NCBI GenBank assembly: GCA_039545355.1
Contig: BCJJ01000009.1
Span: forward strand, 682,023-746,022
Reading direction: 5' to 3'
Length of the DNA: 64,000 nt
Source of the DNA: Trichosporon coremiiforme
Lineage: Eukaryota; Basidiomycota; Tremellomycetes; Trichosporonales; Trichosporonaceae
Below, one piece after another: positions 1 to 10,570 of this stretch. The notes under the pieces were generated by a model, which was not told the origin of the DNA, made no database searches, and saw only the letters and a list, made by a program, of their open reading frames with translations. The translations under genes and the position numbers were made by a program. Position 1 is the first letter of the stretch. Each line of letters opens with the position of its first letter.

Positions 1-200
1 AAGGCAGCCCAACTCAAGCCCAAGTCAGCCAGTCAAGCCACACAAGCCACATCCGACGACCCTCGTTGCTTTCCCTTTGCCCCTCCCCTCCCCCCTCCCC
101 CTCTCTCCTCGATCTCCCTCACTCAACCCCTCACTCAACCCCCTTGGCTTGTGGACAAATCCTGCGATCGACTGCGCAGAGTAACGTCAAAAAGAAAGTC
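1..200 (+). promoter_or_regulatory. Likely promoter/5' UTR of the first gene
   Basis: This stretch contains a long CT-rich tract at about 62-140 shortly before the ATG at 201. Similar pyrimidine-rich tracts lie just upstream of other start codons in the window, for example before 62347. No TATA box is obvious. The promoter role is inferred from position and composition only. Confidence 0.35.
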
Positions 201-3200
201 ATGCACGAGACGACGGCGGGCCCAGGGCCGGCGACGCTGGCAGCGAGCCATTACGGATATCAGCATCGCAAGGTGAGTTCTTTTTTGCTGTTTGTCGTGT
301 GCCCCCTCTTTTCCGTGCGGCCAGACTTTGCGGTATGTGTAGTTCGGTTCCTCATGCCATTCTCTGGGCTCGAGACGGGGCTCGTGGCTGCTCTTGTTGG
401 CTTGTTGTTGGCTTGTTGTTGGCTTGTTGTGGGCTGTGGAGGGCGCGGACGGCAGGGGCGGGGCAGACGCCGCTATCTGCGGATGTCCTATGTCCTGCGG
501 CTGAGCGGTGTTTGGAGTGAGCACGAGGACGGGACGAGTAGGCCCCAGGCTGGCCAGGTGGCCTGGAATGTCGGCTGTTTGAATGATGAAAAGGGGGACT
601 CGAGTTATCCTGGTGTGTCCTGGTGGTGTCCTGGTGGTGTCCTGGTGTATCCTGGTGCGAGACATTCAACGACTCCTTGGTATTCCTGGTGAGACACTGT
701 CTCGGTCTTCTCTCACGCCCTGGACTTGTTCTGTCAGCCAGAGGTGGCCGGAGGCGTCAATGTGTACACACTCTCGGCGTTCACTGCGCCTGCTTGCAAA
801 GGTACATGCAGCGCCGTGGACGCCGATGAAAGTCTGCCGGTCTAAGGGGGACTCAAGGATCGAGGGCTGTCTCCGATTGCTGCCTCCCTGTTTCCCCCCT
901 TGGACGCGCCTGCTATTTTTCTTTTTCGCCGTGTTGAATTGGGCGCGACCAGAAATCAAGTCAGTGCCATTGCAGCCAGCCAAGCCATGCAGTGCCATGT
1001 GCAGCCATGCTCAGCCATGTGCAGCCATGCACCCAGGCAGCGATGCAGCCACCACACTCGGCTAGTCTCCTTTCGATCCACCATCTCGTCGCTCTGTCTG
1101 TCTCCTTCCCCCTTTAAACTCTGCGCGCATCGTGACATTCCCACTCTCCCCCTCTCACTCTCTGCACTGCCCACTCCACGTCGCTCGTCGTTCGTCTCCA
1201 CTCCCGCCGCTCGCTCGTCGCTACGCTCCGCTCCGACTCCACTCGCGCGTTCTCGGTCGTTTCCAAGGAACCCGACTCGCATCGCGCCCCCAGCTCCCAG
1301 CCCACATCACATGGTCGCCGGGTGCTCGTGCGTCACTTGTTCCTTGAACTCTCCTTGAACTCGGTCCTCGCAGCTTGCAGTACCGACCTACGGGAAACCT
1401 TGGGAAACCTTGACTCGCTCCCTTGCCGGACCTGCCGGACCTCACGGGCTTGTGGAGTACGGGCTGGGCTTACGGGCATTCGGACCTGACGCACGTACGA
1501 CTCCCCCCCGACGCTGTGTCTCGCGTCTCCGAGCTTCGAGCCTCCGACGTCAGTGTTCAGTCGCTCAGCGCCCAGGCCCCGAGTCGATTGAGTTGAGCAG
1601 CGACGAGCGATTGAGCAGCAGCAGTATCGACGCCCAATTCATACCGCATCGCCGTTCCCACCGCCCTTCCTCCAACTTCCTTGTGATCATCGTATTCTGA
1701 CCTGCCCTCCAGATTCAGAAGAAGTCGTCTCTCCCTTCCCTCTCGTCGACCGCACGGATCGCCAACACCCCTACGCCTCTCGGCTTCATCCCTTCCGCCT
1801 CGTCGTCAACGACGTCCCTCCACTCCCACTCGACCCACCACCAGAACACGACAAAGCCAGTCTCCATCCTTCGCAAACCATCTCTCCCCTCTCTGCCCTC
1901 CGAGTCCCTGCTGTCGCCGGCGCCGAGGTCCGCCCCCATCGGACACTCGACCCATGTCCCGTGGACGCCGACGCCCATCTCCCACAGCAGCCACCACCAC
2001 CACAACAACATGGCGTTAACCGCCAGCAGCATCGCCTTCCCTCCCCTCCCGCCACTACCGTCCTTCCCTCCCGACTCGAACAGCAACTATGACAGCTCGA
2101 ACCGCCGGTCCGCCCCTGCAGCGACGACGACATTTGTTACAGCGTCCGGCAGCCAAAAGTTACGGACACGGCGGTCACGGGTATCCTTCCGCGAACAAGT
2201 CGACGTTTCCGGCGACGGCGATGCCTCCCGACCACGCTCGACCATCAGCGTCACCTCGTCTGCGTCTGCTCCGGTGCGCCGGGGATCTCGCGGCGACGAC
2301 GTGGCCGCCCGCAAGGCCACGACACCGACGTCCGCGTACTCCAAGCTGTCCAGTGCGTCCGTGTCCTCGACTGCGCCACGGCCCAAGTTGAAACGCGTCG
2401 CGTCTTCAACAGCTGTCTTACCCCCGTCGACCAGAGCGCTGTCGACCGACGACTTTGACGCGTTCCGACCGCAGACGCTGCGGTATCCCAAGATGCCGTC
2501 TGCGCTCGCTCGTCTCAGCGACACTTCTGTCCCGCCCCCGGCACCGAACACATGGTCGACGAGCCGCAAGGTGACTGCGCCTGCGCGGACGAGCGTGCCT
2601 CTCCCCCTCACGACGACGAGCAAGGAGCATCATGTGGCGCCCAGTAGTCACTTTGTGTCCGAGTTTGGCCAGGTCGACGTGCCCTCGAGGCGCGAGCGCA
2701 CTGTTTCGCAAATCTCCCAGACCTCGTCGCGCAAGGGCGGCAGCGGCAAGACGCGGTCCCCGATCCCGTCCTGGAGCTCGACGTGCCCGTCGCTCGTCAA
2801 CGCCCACCGTGCATCGATTGCCTCCACCTTGACGGCGCCCTCAATGACATCGCTGCTGCTGTCGCCTCAGTCGCCACACGAGGTGTACCTCCCTAGCAAG
2901 GACGAGCAGCAAGCATTCGAGGACCACCTGGCGACGCCGTGGGGTGTGGACAGCGGCATGCATGACTCGGACGTGCCCGAGATGGATGCGTTGAAGGAGA
3001 AGCGAGTTGATTTGGCTGGTGCGGCTGCCACAGACGGCAGCGTGACAGAACCCGTAAAGCCCCGCGTCCCATCCCGCAGACCCCGACAATCCGAACCGTT
3101 ACTGCAAGCCCCTACGTCCTTCAACGCACCACCATTACCGACACACCCGCGTGCGGCCGAGCGTCTCCTTCGCCTCCAGAATTCCCTCGCCGATTTGCGA

Positions 3201-3965
3201 ATGCAGCGCAGCATGACGCGGTCTCCCGAGCTGGCGGAAGAAGTGACGCCCCGTTTACGCGCCCGCCCATCACTCGGTGCGATCAACACGACCACTCCGG
3301 CCAAGATGCCCTCGCCGCTGTCGCCCACGTTTGGCGATCTCGTGCGCTCGGCCCCGCGCAGCGCCCCTGGATCGCTGAAGGGCCGTGGCGCGCGTCGCCC
3401 GACATTCGGTCTGTCCGACGACGAAAGCGACCTCGACCTGACGCTGCCGCCTCTGAACGCCGCGCTGCGTTCGCACGTCATCCCCTCGTCGTCGCGCCTG
3501 CTCGTGACGAAACCCCGCACCCGTGGCCTGAGCCAGGGCGGGCTCGACGACGCGCCCTCGAACAGTCTGGGGTGGTCCGGCTCCGAATCAGAGGAAGAGG
3601 AGTTCTCACGCACGGTCGCGCGCATCGCCAGCCGCAAGAGTCTCGCGCCGCGCAAGCTCCAGAAACGCCCGTCTTTACCCGTCGGCCGGATCGCTCGCTA
3701 CTCGCTGGGCACGAACGACAAGCCGTCGCCCTCGGCCGTGACGCCGACGCCGCTCTCTGACCGCCCCGCGTCGGCGATTGGCACGATGCGGCCGAACGGC
3801 ACAGCGGCCCTCCTCGCCCTCGTCGAGCAGAAGTATGCCTCGACCCAAGCGCTGCCCAGGCCCAAGAAGTATGTCCAGGGATGGGGCGCGCCGGAGGTGC
3901 TGCACGACGACGAGTGGCCAGAGCATCAGCTTGAGGAGGTCGCCGAGGTGGGTGAGGCGTGGTAG
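201..3965 (+). CDS. Ser/Pro-rich disordered protein of unknown function, two exons
   Basis: I do not recognise a family. The proposed model is exon 1 at 201-272 (24 codons) and exon 2 at 1713-3965, giving 774 aa. The ATG at 2010 is not the true start: the same frame is open and protein-like back to 1713, directly after a branch site (TTCTGAC) and acceptor CAG, with an in-frame stop at 1698 just before. Exon 1 ends in AAG followed by GTGAGT and joins in phase 0. The protein is rich in Ser, Pro, Arg and Thr, with many SP/TP sites and basic RR patches. It has an acidic serine stretch near residue 640 (SGSESEEEEFSR) and no membrane segment or known domain. Together this suggests a phosphorylated regulatory or cytoskeletal protein. 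The 1440-nt intron is unusually long here, and extra small exons inside it cannot be excluded. Exon 2 is secure; exon 1 is moderately supported. Confidence 0.65.
392..431. repeat. 11-bp minisatellite (GGCTTGTTGTT)
   Basis: About three and a half tandem copies of an 11-bp unit, inside the proposed long first intron of the Ser/Pro-rich gene. The array is pure apart from its ends. No function is evident. Confidence 0.8.
605..658. repeat. TCCTGG-type minisatellite
   Basis: Five imperfect copies of a 10-12 bp unit built on TCCTGGTG with GTG or TAT spacers, inside the long intron. On the minus strand the core reads AGGACACC/AGGATACA, the same core as the AGGAC/AGGAT arrays in the gene desert (11.6, 23.6, 23.9 and 24.1 kb). 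Confidence 0.75.
978..1031. repeat. AGCCATG-type tandem repeat
   Basis: Five to six imperfect copies of GCAGCCATG/TCAGCCATG and GTGCCATG, again inside the long first intron. With the two arrays upstream this makes three unrelated short tandem repeats in one intron. Confidence 0.65.
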
Positions 3966-5397
3966 CGCACCGAGCCAAGCGAGGCGAGCGTCTCCCACTG
4001 GTAACACGAGTGTCGCGAGTGTCACGTCGATCATCACTGCCCACCCCTCCCCCGATCTCCCACATCACTGCGCAAGAGTCACAAACCTTGTATCATCATC
4101 CCATTGTCCCCCGCGCTCCTATATGCGCTATGTACAGAAACGATCACTGTTGTTAAAGGAACATATACCAAGGCCTACAATGGCTACAGCATGAATCTTG
4201 TCCACACAAGTCACTTCTTCTGCCCACGTCGTCGCTCGCTGTGCTAACTAGTGTGCACAAAACAACGCGTTTACGGTTGGATGAATTGATGAAAACGTCC
4301 CGCACAGAATACCATGGGACGAGACGGCAAGGGTTGGTTATGGTGATGTCATGAATGTGTGGCCCCTGAAGGACGCATGTTTCAAGTTGGGGGGATCGGA
4401 CTGTTTCAGACGACGTTTCGGGACGTTACGAGATGTAACGAGATATGGGGGGCGTCGTAAGAACAGTTTCCGGGAGATTGGAATCTGGACAGTGCTTCTC
4501 GGTGAGACACAGTGGGGACCAGTAAGGTGATCCGGGACCCAGAACAGGAGTATGTGTGCACTCGGGTGTACGGGTGTGTGTATTGTGCATCGGGCATGAA
4601 TCTCGTGCGGATCGGACGAGACGAGGTATGATCCTTGCATGTCCGACGCCAAGCCCTTGACCGGGGTGGAATCGGGGGAAGAACACAAGTCGGGGGAACA
4701 CTCGTTCCCTCTATGATGCTGCAGCCTCTCGCCATTCGAGAGAAAGATTCTGCCGTGTACCTTCGCATTCGCGCGTACGCGACCTCGTACCTCGCCTAGG
4801 GAGGAGGAATGGGAGGGAATGTGGCGCGCACACCTGTCCTACTTACCCCTCGCCTCGGCGCCGCAGTACCGCAGTGCCGCAGTGCTCGGTCTCCGTCTCG
4901 ACGCATCGATGACCGTATCGAAACCATCCCTCGGGAATGGGTACAATGGGTAACTGCGCACAAATCTCAAATCCTCTCTGCATGGGCCTGCATAAGCCTG
5001 CATGTTCGTTCGCGGTTCCTATAGGCAGTGCGTGGGACAGGTGAGCCTGACGGCGAGGAGATAGAGTGGCAAAGCCGAGTTTCAGGCACGTTTGGCCGGT
5101 AAACGTGGTTTTCGCGTGGATAGAGGTGGAGGTAATATGGGACGACACGTTCCCTCTTTTCGAGAGACTTGGCAGTCGTGTCCTCCACTTTCACTCCTAC
5201 TCCCACCTCTCAACCACGTCCGGAGAGCAATTCAGAGCTCTCGGAACTCTTGTCCGACGACTCAGAACCCTACCCAAAAACTGACCCCGAAACCGTCCCG
5301 GACGCAGGACGCAGGACGCAAACCGGCATCGATACCTGACACGGAACACGGAACATTGAACACGGCCAGACGATAAAGCTCAAGAAGATCGGTCGCA
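3966..5397. other. Intergenic, 3' flank and DES1 promoter region
   Basis: About 1.4 kb with no convincing gene. The first few hundred bases are the 3' flank of the Ser/Pro-rich gene. The part before 5398 should hold the DES1 promoter. A short direct repeat ACGCAGGACGCAGGACGC lies at about 5301-5320. Small open frames on both strands lack plausible composition or splice signals. Confidence 0.5.
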
Positions 5398-6928
5398 ATG
5401 TCTGCCGCCGTCTCCTCCGCTTCGGCGCTCCCGTCGCCGACAAAACTGAAGCAGCGACCCCGCCACAGTTCGCCGAGTGACGAGTCCGTCGTCAGCTCTG
5501 GCGTCACGACCGAGCTCGACTCGGTATCCGCTCCTTCCACCCCAAGCTCTTCCTCCTCCCGCGCCGATGGCGACTCGAAGCGCGCCTCTGACGAAGGGGA
5601 CGAGCCGCAACCGGGCAAAGCGGCCGATGCCCAGGGAGAAGATTTTTTGTGGATGTATACTGAGGAACCGCATCGCAGTCGGCGTATGGCCATCTTGAAG
5701 AGTCATCCGGAGGTACGTTTAGGACGGGAATGAGGCGGACGCGGGGTCGGGGCACCTGTGGTGCTCGTTCGCAAACGGGGAACTGGCTCTCAATAAGAGC
5801 TGCCGTTTCGAGAGCCCGGAGGTTCACGCAGACTCCCCAGCCCGCTCACTCCCTACCCGCTTCCCTCTCTCGACCTTCGGTCTCGCACGGCGCTGACACC
5901 AGGTCCGCAAGCTCATGGGTCCGACCAAGTGGACGGCCGTCGTCGCCCTGTCCGTCCTCGCCCTCCAGCTCAGTCTGGCACTGTACTTGCGCCGTTTCCC
6001 CACTCTCTCATGGCAAACCCTGCTCACCGCCTACGTGATCGGCGGCACAGCGAACCAGAACACCTTCCTGGCCATCCACGAGATTACGCACAACCTCGCC
6101 TTCAAGAGCATCAAGCTGAACAAGGCTCTCGCGATTGTGGTGAACTGCGCGATTGCGGTGCCGTACGCCATGGCGTTCAAGGGGTACCACATCGAGCACC
6201 ACAAGTTCCTCGGCGAGGACGGGATCGACACGGACCTGCCCTCGCGTCTCGAGGCGGTGATTCTCAACAATGTCGCGGGCAAGACGTTCTTCGCCACGTT
6301 CCAGCTGCTGTTCTACGCCCTCCGCCCCGGCTTTATCCGCTCCCAGAGGCCGACGTACTGGCACGCCATCAACCTCCTCACCGTGCTGGGCTTTGACGCG
6401 CTCCTCGTCCGATTCTTCGGGTGGCGCCCCGTGCTCTACCTCCTGCTGAGCTCCTTCTTCGCCGGCAGCCTGCATCCCTGCGCCGCCCACTTCATCGCGG
6501 AACACTACCTCCTCTCGCGCCCTGACCCCGACTCGGTCCAGCACCTCGCCCTCGAGACGACCTCCTACTACGGCCCCCTCAACGCCCTCACGTACAATGT
6601 CGGGTACCACAACGAGCACCACGACTTCCCCTCTGTCCCCTGGACGCGTCTTCCTGCTCTCCGCGCCATGGCCCCAGAGTTCTACGACACGCTGCCGTAC
6701 CACACGTCCTGGCCGCTCGTTACGTGGAAGTTCATCACGGACCCCAAGGTCGGTATGTGGAGCCGCGCCAAGCGCGAGGGAAGGGGAGAGAAGATTGACG
6801 AACATGTCTGGCATGGACTGTATGAGAAGAAGGGCGAGGAGACGGAGGACGCGTTTGTGGAGGAGGAGGAGTTGAGGCGCGAGATGGCCGAGGCGGTCGA
6901 GATTGGGTATGCCTCTGATTGCGAGTGA
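5398..6928 (+). CDS. DES1: Sphingolipid delta-4 desaturase (dihydroceramide desaturase)
   Basis: Inserts the 4,5-trans double bond into the sphingoid base of dihydroceramide in the ER membrane, a step toward fungal glucosylceramide. Exons 5398-5712 and 5903-6928 give 446 aa. The 190-nt intron has donor GTACGT and a compact acceptor GCTGAC-ACC-AG. The N-terminal 70 residues are a Ser-rich tail. The family's N-terminal block FLWMYTEEPH then leads into the membrane part. The three histidine boxes of the membrane desaturase fold are intact: HEITHN (about 164-169), HIEHH (about 201-205) and HNEHH (about 341-345), with several hydrophobic segments between them. The splice joins HPE to VRKLMGP, which is conserved in the family, so the intron is well supported. 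Its 3' end faces Rpc37. Function is assigned by family motifs and is secure at family level. Confidence 0.95.
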
Positions 6929-7325
6929 GTTCGCTCGCGTTGGGCCGCGCGAACGAGCCGTACTCGCCGTACAGAGGGCGGAGAGGTGAGTGAGTGCCGC
7001 AGAGTGCACTGCATGTCGGAAGGGTAAGTGTGCGCGACTGCGTCGCGCGCATGATGACGAAAACATAGACTAGACGCTAGGACATTACACATGCATGTTT
7101 GTGATATAGTACATTGTCGAGCTTGCGCGGCGGTCGCTGGCGACAGACGTAGCTAAGCAGCGGCCACTGGCGAAGCACGACGGGACCTCCGACTCCACTC
7201 TATGATCGCCCTCTCCTCGGGTCTCCGATCTCGCTCGGTACACGCTAGCGTCGCATTCACGCAGACTCGGGCTGGGACAGACGAGCAGACCGGTGTCGAC
7301 CTCGGTGACCTCCCTATCGCTCGGC
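6929..7325. other. Tail-to-tail spacer between DES1 and RPC37
   Basis: About 400 bp between two convergent genes. It should hold both polyadenylation regions. I see no gene, repeat or structured element in it. Confidence 0.6.
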
Positions 7326-8600
7326 CTAAGCCCGGTCGAGGTAGTCCAGCCCCCGCGTCATCACCTCGAGATCGACCTTGCCCTCCTCGGCAATGAGCAA
7401 CTTCTCGGCCGTCTCCCCCCCGCCCTCGACCCACTCGTACGGCACCCAGTCCTCCCCCTGTTCCCGCCCAGCCATGGCCCACATGCGATTCCTGAAGTCC
7501 TTCAGACTACCTGACCCATCGGAGCGGGGATCATCGAGCGCCTTGGGGGCGGGCGGCTCAGGTGGGTCGAGGTACGCGAGCTCGGTGCGGAACTGCATCA
7601 CCTTCGAGATGGGGTGGAGGTGCAGTGCTCCCTCGTGCACGATTCCGGAGAAGTAGGACGTCGCCGAGCTGATGGGCACGGGCTCGGATCGGAGGCGCAT
7701 CTTGTCTCCCCAGACTGGGGGGGCTTTGGGAGCAGCGGCCGCGGGCTTCTTGGATCGCGAGGTTGAAGGAGCAGGAGTCGAGGCGGCACTAGCGCTCGCG
7801 CTCCCGACGGGGGCAGGGACGAAGGTGAGTTCCTTGGCGCGCTCGTCGCGCCAGACCTGGGGTTAGTCTCATGGGTGTACTCGAGAGCGCATGAGAGGAC
7901 CGAGGACGCTGGGTCAAGACGGATGCGGGTAGCGGGATGGGAGTCTGGGAGACTTCTAGCCTTCGTCCTTCGTCCTGCGCGTCCTGGGTTCTGTGACCGG
8001 ACGTGGCTCGTGGATCGGCGTGACCGCCAGTCCCAGGATGTTCCAAGGAAGATGTTCCAAGGAAGCCCACGAAAGCCCGCGTAGAACCAGGGGAAGACAT
8101 CTTCCTCATCCTCGCTCACTGCTCCCCCTCGGCCCTCGCTCGCTGCCCTGCGCTGCCCTGCGGGCAGCTCCCTCGACCGCACAACGTACCTTCGGATCCG
8201 CATCAATGGGTACCTCAACATCCACCCGTCCGCTCTGCTCCTTGACCCTGGCCGTGATCTTCTTCCCCCTCTCCTCGGCCCAAGTCGGCACGCGGAGATT
8301 CCGGTGCTGGAGGGGGTACTGGAACTGCGTCAGGGCCGGCGCGAGCGAATGGTGCAAGTAGATCGGGAGCGTGGCTACGATCTCGTCGTCGTCTTCATCC
8401 TCGTCGTCGCGCGAGGATGGCGGCTTGAGGAGATCGGAGGGGAGCTTGTATTCACCGCCTGAGGTTGAGGCGGACGGAGGAAGCGGCCCAATGCCACTAT
8501 CGCGGGGCACGTTGCCTGCCTCCGCCGTCATGTCCGGGCCAGAGTACTCCTCCCCCTCTGGCGAGTTTAGGATGCTGTCGTTCACAACTTCGAGCGACAT
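7326..8600 (-). CDS. RPC37: RNA polymerase III subunit Rpc37 / RPC5
   Basis: Subunit of the Rpc37-Rpc53 heterodimer of RNA polymerase III, which acts in termination and reinitiation on tRNA, 5S and other small RNA genes. Exons on the minus strand are 8600-8190 and 7856-7326, giving 313 aa. An acidic stretch (DDEDEDDDE) precedes the family block, which runs from IVATLPIYLHHSLAPAL through LQHRNLRVPTW to VDVEVPID, as in the Rpc5/Sin-type N-terminal region. A low-complexity Ala/Pro/Lys linker follows. The second conserved block contains TSYFSGIVHEGALHLHPI. The 333-nt intron has donor GTACGT and acceptor ACTAAC-CCC-AG, and joins in phase 0. The length is close to the fungal norm of about 280-300 aa. 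Divergence outside the two blocks is usual for this subunit. Confidence 0.85.
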
Positions 8601-9032
8601 GGTCGGTGGCTGTCGAGTCGCTTGGCGGTGCTGTTGTTGTTGGCGGTTGACTACTGACTGTGCTCAAAATTCAGAACCGGCGCAATGACGCACGGACGGA
8701 GCCAAACACACGCGACGACCACCTGCTTCACGTGACTTCTACTCTCATCCTGCTCTCGCAGCACACGAGGGCCCTCGAAAAGGCCCAGACCTTTGCGCTC
8801 ATCTACACGAACGAGTGACATCGAGTTGGCTATATACACACACGGCGGGGTCGAAGAAGCATGGAAGCGGGGAAACGTCGCCATCATATTACACAGCTAG
8901 TAGAAAGACTATAGTCCGTTTACGTTGAGAGGGTAGGCGAGGGAGGAATGGAGATTGTGGTATGGAATGGAATTGCGCGGATCAAGTCTATGATGGAGGC
9001 AGGAAAAAGCATGCGGCAGCTGCACGCCGCGG
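8601..9032. other. Intergenic: RPC37 promoter and 3' flank of the next gene
   Basis: About 430 bp between two minus-strand genes. It must hold the RPC37 promoter at its left end and the polyadenylation region of the membrane-protein gene at its right end. I see no gene or repeat. Confidence 0.5.
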
Positions 9033-10570
9033 TTAACGACGATCTCCGATCGAGTCGTACCTGAATCTAGTCAGCCTGCCTTCTTTATCTCTCTGCAAGA
9101 TCTCAAAGATCCGGTTGAAAGCCGGTGCCGAGGAGAAGCAGTGCTTGCTCCATTGAGTGACTCACGTAGGAGGGATCTCGTTTCCGTCCGCCTGCACGTC
9201 GTTGTAAGCACCGCCGTCAGTGTGCACTGTGACAGGGCCGCTGCTAGAGGCCTCGCCCGGGTTCTGAACGTGGAACTGCTGCTGCTCGCGCCACGCCTCC
9301 TGCTGCTTCGCGGTCATGCCAGTCGGGGCGGCAGACGGGAACGCGCTATGTCCCGCGCCTGCACCCGCGAAAGCAGCTCCAGCACCGAGACCAGCAGCAC
9401 CGGCGCCGAGGCCAGCGTAGCCACCGGTCGAGCTTGTCGCATGCGTTGACGGCGCAGTGGGATTGTAACCCTCTGAAGAACCGCCGTGGTAGTACTGCGA
9501 CATCTCCGGCGAGCCAGTCGAAGTCGCAGCTACGCCCTGCACGGGCTGGTACTCGTAAGGGTCGATGGCGTGAGGGGCCGCAGTGTCGCTGAGGTCGATG
9601 GGAGCGTGGTTCTGAGTGCGGGCAGGGTCGAACTGCGAGGTTAGCGACCGTGGCTGAGGAAGGAAGCAAAGCATGGAAACAACCAGACGCCGCGCGCATC
9701 ACAGCGGTAACTTGCAGGACTGAACTCACCATCATGTCGTCAAAGTCATCGCGGTACGAGCGCTTGCGCTTGCGCATGAAGAAGAAGATGAGACCGAGAA
9801 TCAGAGCGAGACCGCACACTCCACCGACGACACCACCGACAATAGCACCAACGTTCGTGCCGCCACCGCTATCCTTGCCGGCGCCGACAGTCGAGTTGCC
9901 GGTGCTGCCGGTCTGGATGACGGTCTGGGTAACGACGACCACGGAGCCCTGGTCATTGGTCGACGTCTCATACCTGGTATTGGTCAGCAACTGCGAAAAG
10001 AAGGGCTATAGTCACTCACTTGAAAGACGTGTAGCCAGACTGGCTGCCACCTGTGGGTGTAGCACTGTTGCCTCCAGCGTTGTCACTGCTGGCAGCACCG
10101 CCGCCGGTGTCGGGAGGGTTGGAAGGCTGGGCACCTCCGTCGCTGGACTGCTGGCCACCCTGCGAGGGCTGGCCACCAGTGTTTCCGCCATTGTTGTTGT
10201 CGCCACCGCCGGTAGAGGGCGTGGGCGAAGGGTTGGTGCCACCGCCTCCGGGGTTGGGGGCTGACGACTGTTCACCTCCACCATTGTTGCCACCACCGTT
10301 GCCTGGGTCGGTGGTTGTACCGCCGTCTCCTCCTGCAGAAGAGGTTGGCGGGTTCTCGGAGGAAGTGGTCGGGGGCGCCTCAGAAGACGTCGGCGTAGCA
10401 GACGAGGTGGGGGCGGGGGTCGAGGAAGAGGGAGAAGAGGGCGCGGGGTCAGACGTAGGCTGAGCCGCCGAGGTAGGAGCGTTGGAAGGAGATGCTTCGG
10501 CTGATGAGGGCGCAGAAGAAGGAGCAGGGTCAGCATTGGACGACGGCGGGGGCTGAGACGGGGACTCCAT
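9033..10570 (-). CDS. Single-pass membrane protein with mucin-like Ser/Thr/Pro/Gly-rich ectodomain
   Basis: Four exons: 10570-10020, 9973-9730, 9632-9166 and 9060-9033, giving 429 aa. Residues 1-200 are almost pure Ser, Pro, Thr, Ala, Gly and Asn, as in O-mannosylated fungal surface proteins. The block SVVVVTQTV precedes a transmembrane segment at about 225-249 (VGAIVGGVVGG, then a hydrophobic run ending FFF), followed by the stop-transfer sequence MRKRKR. The cytoplasmic tail of about 175 residues is Gly/Ala-rich and ends, after a 105-nt last intron, in IPPTYDSIGDRR. That end resembles tails of fungal Mid2- or Wsc-type sensors. The layout suggests a cell-wall or surface sensor. There is no obvious N-terminal signal peptide, so the topology is inferred, and a missing upstream exon is possible. 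All three introns have GTGAGT donors and CTGAC/CTAAC branch sites close to the AG. Confidence 0.75.

Noticed and set aside
2010..3965. Taking the ATG at 2010 as the start of the first gene
   Set aside because: The frame is open, without stops and with the same Ser/Pro-rich character, back to 1713, directly after a branch site and CAG acceptor. An upstream exon with ATG at 201 joins in phase.
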